Shown here: positions 46,549 through 55,513 of the stretch, in pieces
Layout: the number at the start of each line of letters is the position of its first letter
Numbering within the stretch: position 1 is the stretch's first letter
Source of the DNA: Schwartzia succinivorans DSM 10502
Lineage (GTDB): Bacteria; Bacillota; Negativicutes; Selenomonadales; Selenomonadaceae
Direction: 5' to 3'
Length of the DNA: 64,000 nucleotides
NCBI RefSeq assembly: GCF_900129225.1
Contig: NZ_FQUG01000004.1
Coordinates: 94,374-158,373 of the forward strand
Notes under the pieces: generated by a model
What the model saw: only the letters and a program-made list of their open reading frames with translations
What the model was told of the DNA's origin: nothing
The model's database searches: none
Made by a program: the position numbers and the translations under genes

Positions 46549-47334
46549 ATGAAATTTGAGCTGCCGCAGATTTATTTCAGCAAAATCATGCGTGCTATTG
46601 TAGAGTTTGACCTTATTCAGGATAACGACCGTATTCTTATAGGGCTTTCCGGTGGCAAGGACAGTCTTCTTCTGACGTATGCTATGGCTATGATGCGTGA
46701 GCGTCTGAAGAAGAAATTTTCTCTTGGGGTGCTCACTATCAATCCCATGTTCAGCGATGATTTCGATACTGCCCGTCTCTCCGATTTCTGCCGTTCATTG
46801 GATATTCCTTTTGAGTCATTTGATGTAGATATCAATGATATCATCAAAAAACATCCTGAAAAAAGTCCATGCTTCAGCTGTGCTTTTTTCCGCCGGGGCT
46901 CTATCAACCGCTATGCGCTGGAGCACAATTTCAACAAGATTGCATACGCCCACCATCATGATGATGCCGTGGAAACGCTTCTTATGGGACTCTTTTACTC
47001 TGGGCAGATTCAGACCTTCACTCCCAAAACTTACTTGGACCGCACGGGACTTACTGTGATACGTCCTCTCATATATCTTCGTGAATACGAAACACGCGAG
47101 GCCGTCAAATACCACAAGGTTCAGCCTGTGCCGTCACCTTGCCCACATGACGGAAAAACCACACGTCAGACGATTAAAGAGCTGATTGCTTCTCTCAGCA
47201 AGGATAATCCTGCCCTGTACGACCATCTGGCTTCTGCTATGCGAAAGAACAATGTTGGAGAGCTTTGGCCTGCTTCAAAGACGCGCAAGGAAATGGCGGA
47301 TGTCTATAAAAGCTATATGTACCCTGATTCATGA
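46549..47334 (+). CDS. TtcA-like tRNA 2-thiocytidine biosynthesis PP-loop protein
   Basis: 261 residues from the ATG at 46549 (AGGAAGTG upstream). PP-loop IGLSGGKDSLLL binds ATP. A CFSC pair followed by FRRG, and a third Cys in PSPCPHDGKTTRQ, match the three cysteines that hold the Fe-S cluster in TtcA. AYAHHHDDAVETLLM is the conserved metal or substrate region. TtcA thiolates C32 of tRNA. Related TtcA-like proteins of unknown target exist, so I give no symbol. Confidence 0.85.
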   Translation: MKFELPQIYFSKIMRAIVEFDLIQDNDRILIGLSGGKDSLLLTYAMAMMRERLKKKFSLGVLTINPMFSDDFDTARLSDFCRSLDIPFESFDVDINDIIKKHPEKSPCFSCAFFRRGSINRYALEHNFNKIAYAHHHDDAVETLLMGLFYSGQIQTFTPKTYLDRTGLTVIRPLIYLREYETREAVKYHKVQPVPSPCPHDGKTTRQTIKELIASLSKDNPALYDHLASAMRKNNVGELWPASKTRKEMADVYKSYMYPDS

Positions 47335-47337
47335 CAT

Positions 47338-47376
47338 AAAAAATGCGATGCCGATTATACGACATCGCATTTTTTG
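47338..47376. terminator. Bidirectional terminator between the PP-loop gene and ftsH
   Basis: AAAAAATGCGATG and its complement form a 13-bp stem, with A and T runs for both convergent genes. Confidence 0.85.
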
Positions 47377-47386
47377 TTATCGTCGG

Positions 47387-49372
47387 TCAGACGTTATGTT
47401 TTGTAATGTTCAGGTTCAGTTCAGGCTCCTGAGCTGTTGGCACTGATTCTGTCTTTTGCTCCGTTACATTTTGCGAAGCAGGCTCATCAACAGGTATCGG
47501 TGTCAAAGGCGGTTCGTTTCCGTTTTTATCATCCGGCTTTTCTTCCTTGACCTCTGCATCATCAGAAATCTTTCCTTTTGTCATGAGCTGCTCAAGCTCG
47601 GAGGCATCAAGAGTTTCTCTTTCGATGAGTGCCTGAGCTATCAGATGGAGCTGTTCAATGTGTTCATTAAGAATGCTGCGGCACTCTTCATAAGCACTTT
47701 CTATGTATTTACGTACTTCCTTATCAATCTCACAGGCAACCTCTTCGGAGTAATTGCGCTGATTGTTGATATCTCTGCCAAGGAATACCTGATGGTTTGC
47801 TCCCTCGCCAAATGAAATCGGTCCGAGAACGTCACTCATTCCGTACTGTGTAATCATCTTGCGGACAATCTGTGATGCGCGCTGGATATCACTCTGTGCT
47901 CCGGTGCTGATTTCCTTCAGAATGATTTCTTCTGAAACACGTCCTGCCAGCAGCGTTTTGAGTTCATCCATCAGCTCGCTGCGGGTTTCATAGGAACGGT
48001 CTTCCTTCGGGAGCATGAGCGTATATCCGCCTGCACGTCCACGCGGAATGATGGTGACCTTGTGAACAGGGTCTGCGTTCGGAAGAAGCATTCCAACGAG
48101 CGTATGTCCTGCTTCATGATATGCGGTAAGGCGTTTTTCCTTATCGTTCATGATATGAGACTTGCGCTCAGGCCCTGCCATAACGCGCTCGATGGATTCC
48201 TCCATAGCATGCATGGCAATCGTCTTTTTATCGTGACGTGCCGAGAGCAGCGCCGCTTCGTTGACAAGATTGCTGAGGTCTGCACCTGTAAAGCCCGGTG
48301 TACGGCGTGCAAGGATTTCCAAATCCACGTCTTTATCAATAGGTTTCCCTTTTGTATGTACCTTAAGGATTGCCTGACGTCCACGGAAATCCGGTTTGTC
48401 AACGACAATCTGACGGTCAAAACGTCCCGGACGAAGCAGTGCCGGGTCAAGGATATCAGGACGGTTAGTTGCGGCGATGATGATTATTCCTTCATTCGCG
48501 GCAAAGCCATCCATCTCGACAAGCAGCTGGTTGAGTGTCTGCTCACGTTCATCATGACCGCCTCCGACGCCTGCGCCTCTCTGACGTCCTACAGCATCAA
48601 TCTCATCAATAAATACGATACACGGAGCATTGCGCTTGGCCTGCTCGAAAAGGTCGCGGACACGGGAAGCACCAACACCGACAAACATCTCTACAAAGTC
48701 AGAACCACTGATAGAGAAGAACGGTACTCCTGCCTCACCTGCTACAGCACGTGCCAGGAGTGTCTTGCCTGTACCCGGAGGCCCGAAAAGCAGCACGCCT
48801 TTAGGAATACGTGCTCCCAAATCGTTAAATTTCTTCGGCTGCTTGAGAAATTCAACTACTTCCTCAAGCTCCTGCTTCGCTTCATCAGCACCTGCAACAT
48901 CACCGAAGTTGACCTTTACCTTGTCTGCTCCGCTCATTCTTGCGCGGCTCTTGCCAAAGGACATCACTCGTCCTCCGCCGCCCTGCGTCTGCTGCATGAT
49001 AAAGAAGAGTACGCCGACCAGTACCAGCACAGGAAGCATGGAGGAAAGCATAGTCGCCCACCATGGCGGTTCAGGCGGATTCTTCGCGCGGATATCCACA
49101 TGCTTTTCATTGAGCTGCTGCACCAGCGTTACATCAATATTCGGTACGTTCGGTGTTATTGTCATGAAGTCCGTACCATCAGACATAACGCCTTCTATAA
49201 CGTTGTTCGTGATTGTAACCTTCGCTACATTCCCCTGATTGACCTGCTGCATAAATGCCGTATAGCCAATCTCCTGCTTTGTTGTGGTCTGTGCCTGAAA
49301 GTAGTTGATAATCATCACAGCGACACATACAACCATAACGTAAAACAATACATTACGTATAAAACGGTTCAA
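47387..49372 (-). CDS. ftsH: ATP-dependent zinc metalloprotease FtsH
   Basis: 661 residues. Two membrane helices near the N-terminus (about 5-22 and 108-126) flank an extracytoplasmic domain. The AAA module has [17 protein letters not shown], the pore and the second region of homology ([19 protein letters not shown]), then the zinc motif HEAGH. A Glu/Pro-rich tail of about 60 residues is longer than average. It degrades membrane and some cytosolic proteins. A TTG start follows GGAGG. Confidence 0.96.
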   Translation of the reverse strand: MNRFIRNVLFYVMVVCVAVMIINYFQAQTTTKQEIGYTAFMQQVNQGNVAKVTITNNVIEGVMSDGTDFMTITPNVPNIDVTLVQQLNEKHVDIRAKNPPEPPWWATMLSSMLPVLVLVGVLFFIMQQTQGGGGRVMSFGKSRARMSGADKVKVNFGDVAGADEAKQELEEVVEFLKQPKKFNDLGARIPKGVLLFGPPGTGKTLLARAVAGEAGVPFFSISGSDFVEMFVGVGASRVRDLFEQAKRNAPCIVFIDEIDAVGRQRGAGVGGGHDEREQTLNQLLVEMDGFAANEGIIIIAATNRPDILDPALLRPGRFDRQIVVDKPDFRGRQAILKVHTKGKPIDKDVDLEILARRTPGFTGADLSNLVNEAALLSARHDKKTIAMHAMEESIERVMAGPERKSHIMNDKEKRLTAYHEAGHTLVGMLLPNADPVHKVTIIPRGRAGGYTLMLPKEDRSYETRSELMDELKTLLAGRVSEEIILKEISTGAQSDIQRASQIVRKMITQYGMSDVLGPISFGEGANHQVFLGRDINNQRNYSEEVACEIDKEVRKYIESAYEECRSILNEHIEQLHLIAQALIERETLDASELEQLMTKGKISDDAEVKEEKPDDKNGNEPPLTPIPVDEPASQNVTEQKTESVPTAQEPELNLNITKHNV

Positions 49373-49498
49373 ACGAGTTTCCTCCTTACGCCGAAATGCA
49401 TTTTCATAGTCGATATTAGTATAATGCTAGAAATAATATTTGGCTACTATAAAATACGTCAATGCTTCGACAAAATGAAATATTTATCCGATACTAAC

Positions 49499-49597
49499 AG
49501 GTGCTAAGACTCCCACCTCTAGGGTGGGAGTCAGCACCTATAAAGTTCTGGATAAGTTCGACTAAATCCAGATGGAGTCTGAAACTCCACCTGAATA
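49499..49597. repeat. Cluster of three hairpins, possible IS200/IS605-type end remnant
   Basis: The first hairpin pairs AGGTGCT/AGCACCT and, inside it, GACTCCCACC/GGTGGGAGTC around TCTAG (49499-49539), with an AA bulge. A second has CTGGAT/ATCCAG arms (49548-49571) and a third TGGAGT/ACTCCA (49573-49589). None has the T-run of a terminator. Subterminal hairpins with GACTCCC-type stems are typical of IS200/IS605 ends, so this may be a solo end or small non-autonomous copy. No transposase or TnpB is near. Confidence 0.5.
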
Positions 49598-49606
49598 AAT
49601 CTCACT

Positions 49607-50143
49607 TTACGCGTAAATCTCTCGCTTCAGAACACCAATCAACGGAAGATTACGGTATTTTTCCGCATAATCAAGTCCGTATCCCACAAGGAAAGCGTCA
49701 GGAACTTCCCAGCCAAGATAGTCAATATTGACATCTACCTCGCGACGGGACGGTTTTGAAAGCAGTGCGCAGAGTCTCAGGCTTGCAGGCTCACGTTTCA
49801 TGAGCATCGGGAAAAGATTTTTCATTGTAAGTCCGGAATCAATTATATCTTCACAAATAAGGACGTCTTTTCCTTTTATATCTGCCTCAAGGTCCTTTCT
49901 GATTTTGACGACACCTGAGGAAGTTGTTCCGCTTCCATAGCTGGAAAGGGACATAAAGTCCAGACGTGCTGGGCATGTGATTTCACGAACAAGGTCCATC
50001 GTGAACATAGCTGCGCCCTTCAGTATTCCGACAACGACAAGGTCTTTTCCCTCATAATCACGGCTGATGATACGGCCCATTGCTTTTGTTTTATTGGCAA
50101 GCTGTTCCTTTGTGAACATAATACTTTCTAAATCTTCCATCAT
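49607..50143 (-). CDS. hpt: Hypoxanthine phosphoribosyltransferase
   Basis: 178 residues. The PRPP-binding motif VLICEDIIDSGLTMKNL and the earlier GILKGAAMF region are conserved. It salvages hypoxanthine and guanine. It sits between tilS and ftsH, the classic tilS-hpt-ftsH order of Bacillota. Confidence 0.94.
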   Translation of the reverse strand: MMEDLESIMFTKEQLANKTKAMGRIISRDYEGKDLVVVGILKGAAMFTMDLVREITCPARLDFMSLSSYGSGTTSSGVVKIRKDLEADIKGKDVLICEDIIDSGLTMKNLFPMLMKREPASLRLCALLSKPSRREVDVNIDYLGWEVPDAFLVGYGLDYAEKYRNLPLIGVLKREIYA

Positions 50144-50167
50144 GATAGATTACAACTCCTTTTTCTA

Positions 50168-51568
50168 CTAATCCATTAGCCATTCAGGCAGTTTGTCATA
50201 TATAAGCTTCAGACGCAGCGCGGCTTTTCCGTTTATCGGACGCGCAGTATCCGCCTGACGTATTCCGGCAATCCATAATATAGTTCCTTCGGATTCTATG
50301 ATTGGAATTTCCGTTCTTTTCTCTTTTGGTATTTTTCTGTCTATTAAAAGCTTTTTTACAGTCTGACTGCCGCTCCCCACTGCAAAGCGGTCGCCATTTT
50401 TTCTTGGACGTACACGCGGATTCAAAAAGCCGCCTGCATCAACAAGTATTTCCATGCGGCCTTTGACTTCTTCATTAGGCTTTGCAGGCTCACAGACAAT
50501 AGACAGTCCCAGCTCATCAATCCGTGTAATTCCCGAAGGCTCAAGAGGTCTTTCAATCCAAAGCGTCGGCTGTTCCTCACCCTTTGAAAGAGTAATTTTC
50601 TCGTACGATGATGAAGCAAACAGTCCTCCCGGAAGATGCAGAGCCTTTCCTTTATGCTCCGGCAGAAAGAGCTCCTGTATTGCTTCATACTGAACGTACG
50701 AAAAATTCATCTGTCCGCCGAGCCTGTCAACCGCTTCCCTCAAAACAGCCATCTGCATAGTGTTATGAAGGGCAAGAAATTCTTCCCGTGAGATAACAAT
50801 CTTATCATCTCCGCTGCCGCATACAACCCTGTTCCATGCGGCACGCGCCTGCTCTGCAATATAATCTGTCTGCTCAGCGGCAATTGATGCCAGTCGGCAC
50901 AATGCCTCTCCAAGGGATGGATTATATTCTTTTTTTAATTGTGGGATGAGTGAAAGTCTCAGGCGGTTGCGTGTTGCCGTCTCCTCATTGTTTGTCAGAT
51001 CCTGACACGGGACAATGCCCTTTTGCTCACAGTAATCCTCTATCGCCCTTCGTGACGCAAAGAGAATCGGCCTTATCAGCCTGCCGTTTTTAGGTCTGAT
51101 TGCAGCCAGCCCGTCGATACCGGTGCCGCGCAAAACACGCATCAGGACCGTCTCAGCCTGGTCATCTGCCTGATGAGCAACAGCGATGCAGGACGCCCCT
51201 ATATTTCCAGCAGTCGCGTACAAAAAGGCATATCTCATTTCTCGGGCTGCTGTTTCTATTGATATGCGGTGTTCCTTTGCGTAAGCAGGAACATTTCCCC
51301 TGCCTGTATAGCATGGTATGTCATGCTCCCGACAGAACGTCATTACATATTCTTCGTCAGCATCTGATTCCCTGCCGCGTATTTCGTGATTAAAATGAGC
51401 CGCGGCAACCTTTATACAGCTTTCACCTTTTCGGGATACAGCATCAAGAATGGAAAGCAGTGCAATAGAATCAGGTCCGCCTGAGCAGGCAACAAGAATT
51501 TGTGCATTTTTCTCCCACAGCTTCCATTTCTTTGCATATCTTTCGACTAAAGATTCTAAATCTTCCAT
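50168..51568 (-). CDS. tilS: tRNA(Ile)-lysidine synthetase
   Basis: 466 residues from the ATG at 51568. The PP-loop ACSGGPDSIALL and the HQADDQAETVLMR metal site are intact; the C-terminal TilS domain (PRKNGDRF, then PKEKRTEIPI) follows. It modifies the CAU anticodon of an isoleucine tRNA with lysine. A small hairpin precedes the gene. Confidence 0.95.
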   Translation of the reverse strand: MEDLESLVERYAKKWKLWEKNAQILVACSGGPDSIALLSILDAVSRKGESCIKVAAAHFNHEIRGRESDADEEYVMTFCREHDIPCYTGRGNVPAYAKEHRISIETAAREMRYAFLYATAGNIGASCIAVAHQADDQAETVLMRVLRGTGIDGLAAIRPKNGRLIRPILFASRRAIEDYCEQKGIVPCQDLTNNEETATRNRLRLSLIPQLKKEYNPSLGEALCRLASIAAEQTDYIAEQARAAWNRVVCGSGDDKIVISREEFLALHNTMQMAVLREAVDRLGGQMNFSYVQYEAIQELFLPEHKGKALHLPGGLFASSSYEKITLSKGEEQPTLWIERPLEPSGITRIDELGLSIVCEPAKPNEEVKGRMEILVDAGGFLNPRVRPRKNGDRFAVGSGSQTVKKLLIDRKIPKEKRTEIPIIESEGTILWIAGIRQADTARPINGKAALRLKLIYDKLPEWLMD

Positions 51569-51587
51569 GCTGTCCCCATAATCAGAA

Positions 51588-51614
51588 AAAGCACCCTTTG
51601 CAGAGTGCTTAATT
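51588..51614 (-). terminator. Hairpin between the S1-domain gene and tilS
   Basis: AAGCACTC pairs with GGGTGCTT with a short loop, followed by TTTTT on the minus strand. It lies just after the S1-domain gene stop and may attenuate tilS transcription. Confidence 0.65.
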
Positions 51615-51632
51615 TCTCCCTTTCTTAAAGGC

Positions 51633-52139
51633 TTAACTCGAACGGCGAGCGCCACGTCCTCCACGCTTGGAATCCGTTTTTTTCTTCAAATCCGTAAGCC
51701 GCTCATCACTGTCTTTCAAGAACTTAGACAGCTTATCTTCAAAGGAAAGAGGCCCGCTGCTGAACCGTCCTGCAGGACGATGGAAATCTCCTCCACCCAT
51801 TGGACGATGCGGCGCATGTGCTGCATGCGGTGCATGTGAAAAACGATTGCCAGTCCCTGCGGCTGCCGCACGTGGTGCCTGCGGCTGTGTCTGTTCAGGT
51901 TTCTTTGGCTGCAGTCTTTTTATAGAAAGACCGATTTTCCCGTTTTCATCAATTGTGAGAACCTTGACTTTTACCTTCTGGCCCTCATTGAGAAAATCCT
52001 TAACATCATTTACATAAACATCTGCAACCTCTGAGATGTGGACAAGACCTACCTTGTGGTCTCCTAAATCCACGAAAGCACCAAATTTTGTAATACCGGT
52101 AACTGTGCCTTCCACTACTCCGCCAACTTCAATGGCCAA
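51633..52139 (-). CDS. S1 domain RNA-binding protein (YabR-like)
   Basis: 168 residues. The S1 domain fills residues 1-72 (GGVVEGTVTGITKFGAFVDL, then VGLVHISEV and KVKVLTIDENGKIGLS). The following 100 residues are a disordered tail rich in Ala, His, Pro, Gly and Arg with repeated HAPH motifs, ending in an Arg/Gly-rich basic patch. It likely binds RNA or ribosomes; YabR-type proteins sit by divIC in Bacillus too. TTG start with GGGGG upstream. Confidence 0.87.
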   Translation of the reverse strand: MAIEVGGVVEGTVTGITKFGAFVDLGDHKVGLVHISEVADVYVNDVKDFLNEGQKVKVKVLTIDENGKIGLSIKRLQPKKPEQTQPQAPRAAAAGTGNRFSHAPHAAHAPHRPMGGGDFHRPAGRFSSGPLSFEDKLSKFLKDSDERLTDLKKKTDSKRGGRGARRSS

Positions 52140-52217
52140 AATACTCTTTCCCCCTTAAGCTAAAAGTTGAATTTATTATACTCTTGCCGCTCTTTGAGTG
52201 TCAAGAAAATATACAAA

Positions 52218-52505
52218 TCATCTGCGCGCGGATATATACGGCATTTCACCCTGACGTGTCATGCCCAGATCCTCTCGTGCAACCTTCTCTATATATGTCG
52301 GGTCTTCCAGTCCCGCACGCTGTTCCTTAAGCTCTGCGTTTCTAAGCCTTGCTGCTTCAAGACGAGCCTGTGCTGCCTCATAATCCCTGTTCAAAGCATT
52401 CAGATGAATCTGCTGCTCTATGAAGGTATAGGAAAAATATACAGTGATTACAAGAAGCGCTGCAACAAACCAGTTGAAACAAAGCGTATTCTTTTTCCGT
52501 TCCAT
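52218..52505 (-). CDS. Septum formation initiator, FtsB/DivIC family
   Basis: 95 residues. One membrane helix (about 10-30) follows a short basic cytoplasmic end; then a coiled coil (about 32-68) and the short conserved end with DPTYIEKVAREDLGM. This is the usual form of FtsB/DivIC, which links the divisome parts. The neighbours (S1-domain gene, tilS, ftsH) match the Bacillus divIC locus. Confidence 0.9.
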   Translation of the reverse strand: MERKKNTLCFNWFVAALLVITVYFSYTFIEQQIHLNALNRDYEAAQARLEAARLRNAELKEQRAGLEDPTYIEKVAREDLGMTRQGEMPYISARR

Positions 52506-52611
52506 TTTTATCCTCTCAGCTCCGCAAACTCACTTCACGTTTTTTAAAATAAAATATCAATTTAATCATACTAATATTTGTCCCAATATGCAAGGATAAA
52601 ATAGTAATTTC

Positions 52612-53418
52612 TTATTTTTCAAACCACTGAAAATAATCTGTATTAACTATGCGGCGGTATACCGAGCCGCAGGAATCACAGGCAAAACGATCCAAAACGT
52701 CATCCATGTTGGGTTTGCCGTCAACCAGTGTTACAGCACCACCCTCAACGTATTTCATCATTTCTCCGCAGCGTGGGCATTTGCATTGACCATTTTCATC
52801 ACGCTTCAGCTGCATAGGAGACAACTCACCCGTGGCAACCATCTTTTTCGGGGAAGCACCTGAAGCTTCTGCTTTTGTGCTCTGCTTCGGTTTATCTTCT
52901 TCCTCCTGCGGGTACGGAAGATAAAAGCCGGATGTCAGAACCTCACGATAAAATACGCCGCAGGAATCACACTCATATTTCGGCTTTGTATTTTCCATGT
53001 CAACCTTGCCGTTCACGACGCGTACAGCTCCGCCGTCAACGACACGAAATTCTCTTCCACACTTCGGACAGTGCCGTTTTCCATCCGCATCCTTTTCCAG
53101 CGCGACAGGTCCCGATTTGGCCGCAAGGGTGTTTTCCTCTGCCACAGGCTCAGTTTTTTCTGCCCCGGCCGTGTCCCCGGACTCCTCCGGCTGCTCCTGC
53201 TGTGCTGCTTCCATAGGAAACACATCATAATATCCTGTTGACATTACTTCTCTGTAAAAAACACCGCATTTTTTACAGTTGTAACGTGGCTTATAATTTT
53301 CCATATCAAGCCGTCCGTTAACAATCGCAACAAAACCTCCGTCGGAATATTCCAACGGACCTCCGCAGTTGGGGCACTGATATGTATCATCATTTCGCTG
53401 AAGCTTTTTTAGCGTCAT
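52612..53418 (-). CDS. Protein with three tandem zinc-ribbon repeats
   Basis: 268 residues from the ATG at 53418 (GGTGAG upstream). Three repeats of about 57 residues each follow the pattern CPxCG, a GGxVxxVxGxxxM strand, CxxCGxxYR and an aromatic end (starting near residues 13, 113 and 209). Each has four Cys, so each should bind one zinc ion. Acidic, low-complexity linkers of 35-45 residues join them. Function is unknown; an RNA- or protein-binding adaptor is one possibility. Confidence 0.75.
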   Translation of the reverse strand: MTLKKLQRNDDTYQCPNCGGPLEYSDGGFVAIVNGRLDMENYKPRYNCKKCGVFYREVMSTGYYDVFPMEAAQQEQPEESGDTAGAEKTEPVAEENTLAAKSGPVALEKDADGKRHCPKCGREFRVVDGGAVRVVNGKVDMENTKPKYECDSCGVFYREVLTSGFYLPYPQEEEDKPKQSTKAEASGASPKKMVATGELSPMQLKRDENGQCKCPRCGEMMKYVEGGAVTLVDGKPNMDDVLDRFACDSCGSVYRRIVNTDYFQWFEK

Positions 53419-53531
53419 AATCTCACCCGAATAATTTCCTGATATAAAGTATGTATCCTGCAAAACTACTCGCAATATATATTATTCGCTATCCGTGCAA
53501 AAAAACCTTTTATAAATACGATTTTTTTATG

Positions 53532-54662
53532 TCAATTTATAAAATTTTCCAATTCCCTTGATAATATTTCTGCGATTTCCTTTGCTGCCAGAGGACGTTT
53601 TATCAGATGCTCTCTTTTACGCATCTCTGTCAGCTTTTCCTGAGAAGCGAAAATATTTTTCAGCTCCTCTTCGAGACGGCTTTCTTTATTAACCCAGACC
53701 GCAGCCCCCAGACGTGCGATATAAACCGCGTTCTCAGTCTCAGGCCCCGGAATAGGCTCATGAAGCACCATAGGAAGCTCCGCTGAAAGAGCTTCTGTTA
53801 TGGTAAGAGCGCCGGGCTTGCTTATCAGCAAATCTGCCGCCATCATATAGTCCCGTACACGCTGGGTAAATCCAAGCACACAGACAGAGTGCCGGCAGTC
53901 CTTTGATGATTCTTCCATACGGCGTTTCAGTTCTTCATTCCGCCCGGCAATTACAATAAGCTGCAGCTTTGTTTCGATTTTCCCAAGAGTCTTTAGAGTA
54001 TATTCCATTCCTCCAAGGCCGAGACCGCCGCCCATAATCAGTACTGTTGGAATACCTGCCTCAAGACCGAGGTCAGAAAGCACCTCAGCTTTATCAGCCG
54101 CCTGATGAAAGCCCGCCTTTACAGGAATCCCCGTAACCCATACATTTTCTGCCGGAAGACCTGCTGTTATAAGGTCAGTCTTCATTGCTTCCCGTGCCAC
54201 AAAATAACAGTCTACGTTCTTGTAAATCCACATCTGATGAACCGAGTAATCTGTTATCACCGTGGAAAAAAGAAACTCATTGGGATGACGTTTCTTTCTC
54301 CATGAGGCTGCGCCTGCCGGAAAAGGATGGGTACACAGTATAACATCCGGCTGATATTTTTTTACAAGTGATGCAATATCAGCAGAGGTTATCGCGGATA
54401 TTAAGCTCTGAACAGAAATACCGCCCGACTTTCCGCCGGTGAAGCGGTACATTAAATCGTAAAGATTCGGAATAAATCTCAGCATGAACAGATAGCACGC
54501 CTTCATGAAGGCTGTTGCCCAGGATATCTTCCATTTTGTGAAGTCAACTATCTCAATTGATGCATCCGGATATTGTATTTTAAGTTCATCAGAAACTGCT
54601 TCGGCTGCTTTTATATGTCCCGAACCGATTGAAGCGGCAATGATGAGAATACTTCTTCTCTT
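53532..54662 (-). CDS. MGDG synthase/UgtP-like diacylglycerol glycosyltransferase
   Basis: 376 residues from the ATG at 54662 (GGAGG upstream). The MGDG synthase N-terminal domain shows ASIGSGHIKAAEAVSDEL and the GT28-type C-terminal domain has VLIMGGGLGLGG and SKPGALTITEAL. Such enzymes add sugar from UDP-sugars to diacylglycerol at the cytoplasmic membrane; UgtP in Bacillus also links nutrient state to division. The acceptor here cannot be set from sequence alone. Confidence 0.85.
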   Translation of the reverse strand, partial: KRRSILIIAASIGSGHIKAAEAVSDELKIQYPDASIEIVDFTKWKISWATAFMKACYLFMLRFIPNLYDLMYRFTGGKSGGISVQSLISAITSADIASLVKKYQPDVILCTHPFPAGAASWRKKRHPNEFLFSTVITDYSVHQMWIYKNVDCYFVAREAMKTDLITAGLPAENVWVTGIPVKAGFHQAADKAEVLSDLGLEAGIPTVLIMGGGLGLGGMEYTLKTLGKIETKLQLIVIAGRNEELKRRMEESSKDCRHSVCVLGFTQRVRDYMMAADLLISKPGALTITEALSAELPMVLHEPIPGPETENAVYIARLGAAVWVNKESRLEEELKNIFASQEKLTEMRKREHLIKRPLAAKEIAEILSRELENFIN

Positions 54663-54749
54663 CATGCTTTCCTCCGTAAAACTCAAAAATTCCGCCAAGT
54701 AATTTTAGCATAATCACGCAAAGCACGTAAACAGAAACTTAATATATAG

Positions 54750-55502
54750 TCATGCGGTTATACCGCCGTCTACCGACCATGCCGCACCTGTCACAAAGGC
54801 CGCTTCTGCCGATGCCAGAAACACGATTACCTCTGCAGCTTCTTCTGCGGTACCTATACGGCCAACGGGATATACAGAAGCCATTTCACGCAGCGCCTCT
54901 TCCTTCGACGGTTCATTCTCAATCTGTTTCTCCGTCAGCGGTGTCATAATATCCCCCGGGCAGATGCAGTTAACACGCACGCCGTAAGGCGCCGCCTCTA
55001 ATGCCAGTGCCCTGGTATAAAGCGTAACTGCTCCCTTGGAGGCGCAGTAAAGACTGCAGCCGAAATTGCCGTGAAGCCCTGCGTCGGATGAAACATTGAC
55101 TATATTTCCCTTTTGCTTTTTTAAGAGCGGCAGCGCATATTTTGACATGAACATAGTCCCTTTTATGTTTGTGTCCATAATATGGGAATAGGATTCTTCC
55201 GTAAGCTCCTCAGCACTTTCTTCAAGATAGACACCTGCCGAATTCACCAGACAATCGAGCCGTCCCCACTTTATTTCCGCATCCCGAACGGCTTTTTCGC
55301 ATTCCTTCGGATTTTTGACATCGAGTCTTATAAAGCTGACATTCTCGGATTCAGTTTTCAACAAACTTTCCGCATCCTGCCCCTTTTTCTCATCACGTCC
55401 GGCGATAGATACCGCATAGCCTTTTTTAAGAAAAATTTTTGCGGCAGCAAGACCTATTCCGGAGGTCCCCCCGGTGATTAAAACCGCTTTTCTTTCCATC
55501 AT
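54750..55502 (-). CDS. Short-chain dehydrogenase/reductase
   Basis: 250 residues from the ATG at 55502 (AAGGGA upstream). Rossmann motif LITGGTSGIGLAAA, the NSAG motif (VNSAGVYL) and the catalytic Ser and Tyr-x-x-x-Lys (YCASKGAV) are present. The substrate is unknown. It runs 12 bases after the mazG stop. Confidence 0.9.
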   Translation of the reverse strand: MMERKAVLITGGTSGIGLAAAKIFLKKGYAVSIAGRDEKKGQDAESLLKTESENVSFIRLDVKNPKECEKAVRDAEIKWGRLDCLVNSAGVYLEESAEELTEESYSHIMDTNIKGTMFMSKYALPLLKKQKGNIVNVSSDAGLHGNFGCSLYCASKGAVTLYTRALALEAAPYGVRVNCICPGDIMTPLTEKQIENEPSKEEALREMASVYPVGRIGTAEEAAEVIVFLASAEAAFVTGAAWSVDGGITA

Positions 55503-55513
55503 ATCACTATCCC

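Noticed and set aside
48062..49507. 481-codon open frame opposite ftsH
   Set aside because: It lies fully antisense to a complete, conserved ftsH, and its Cys/Arg-rich product is typical of a shadow frame.
50119..51568. hpt and tilS both begin with the same 15 bases (ATGGAAGATTTAGAA)
   Set aside because: The match is short, in codons common in this genome, and nothing else in the leaders agrees. It is probably chance.
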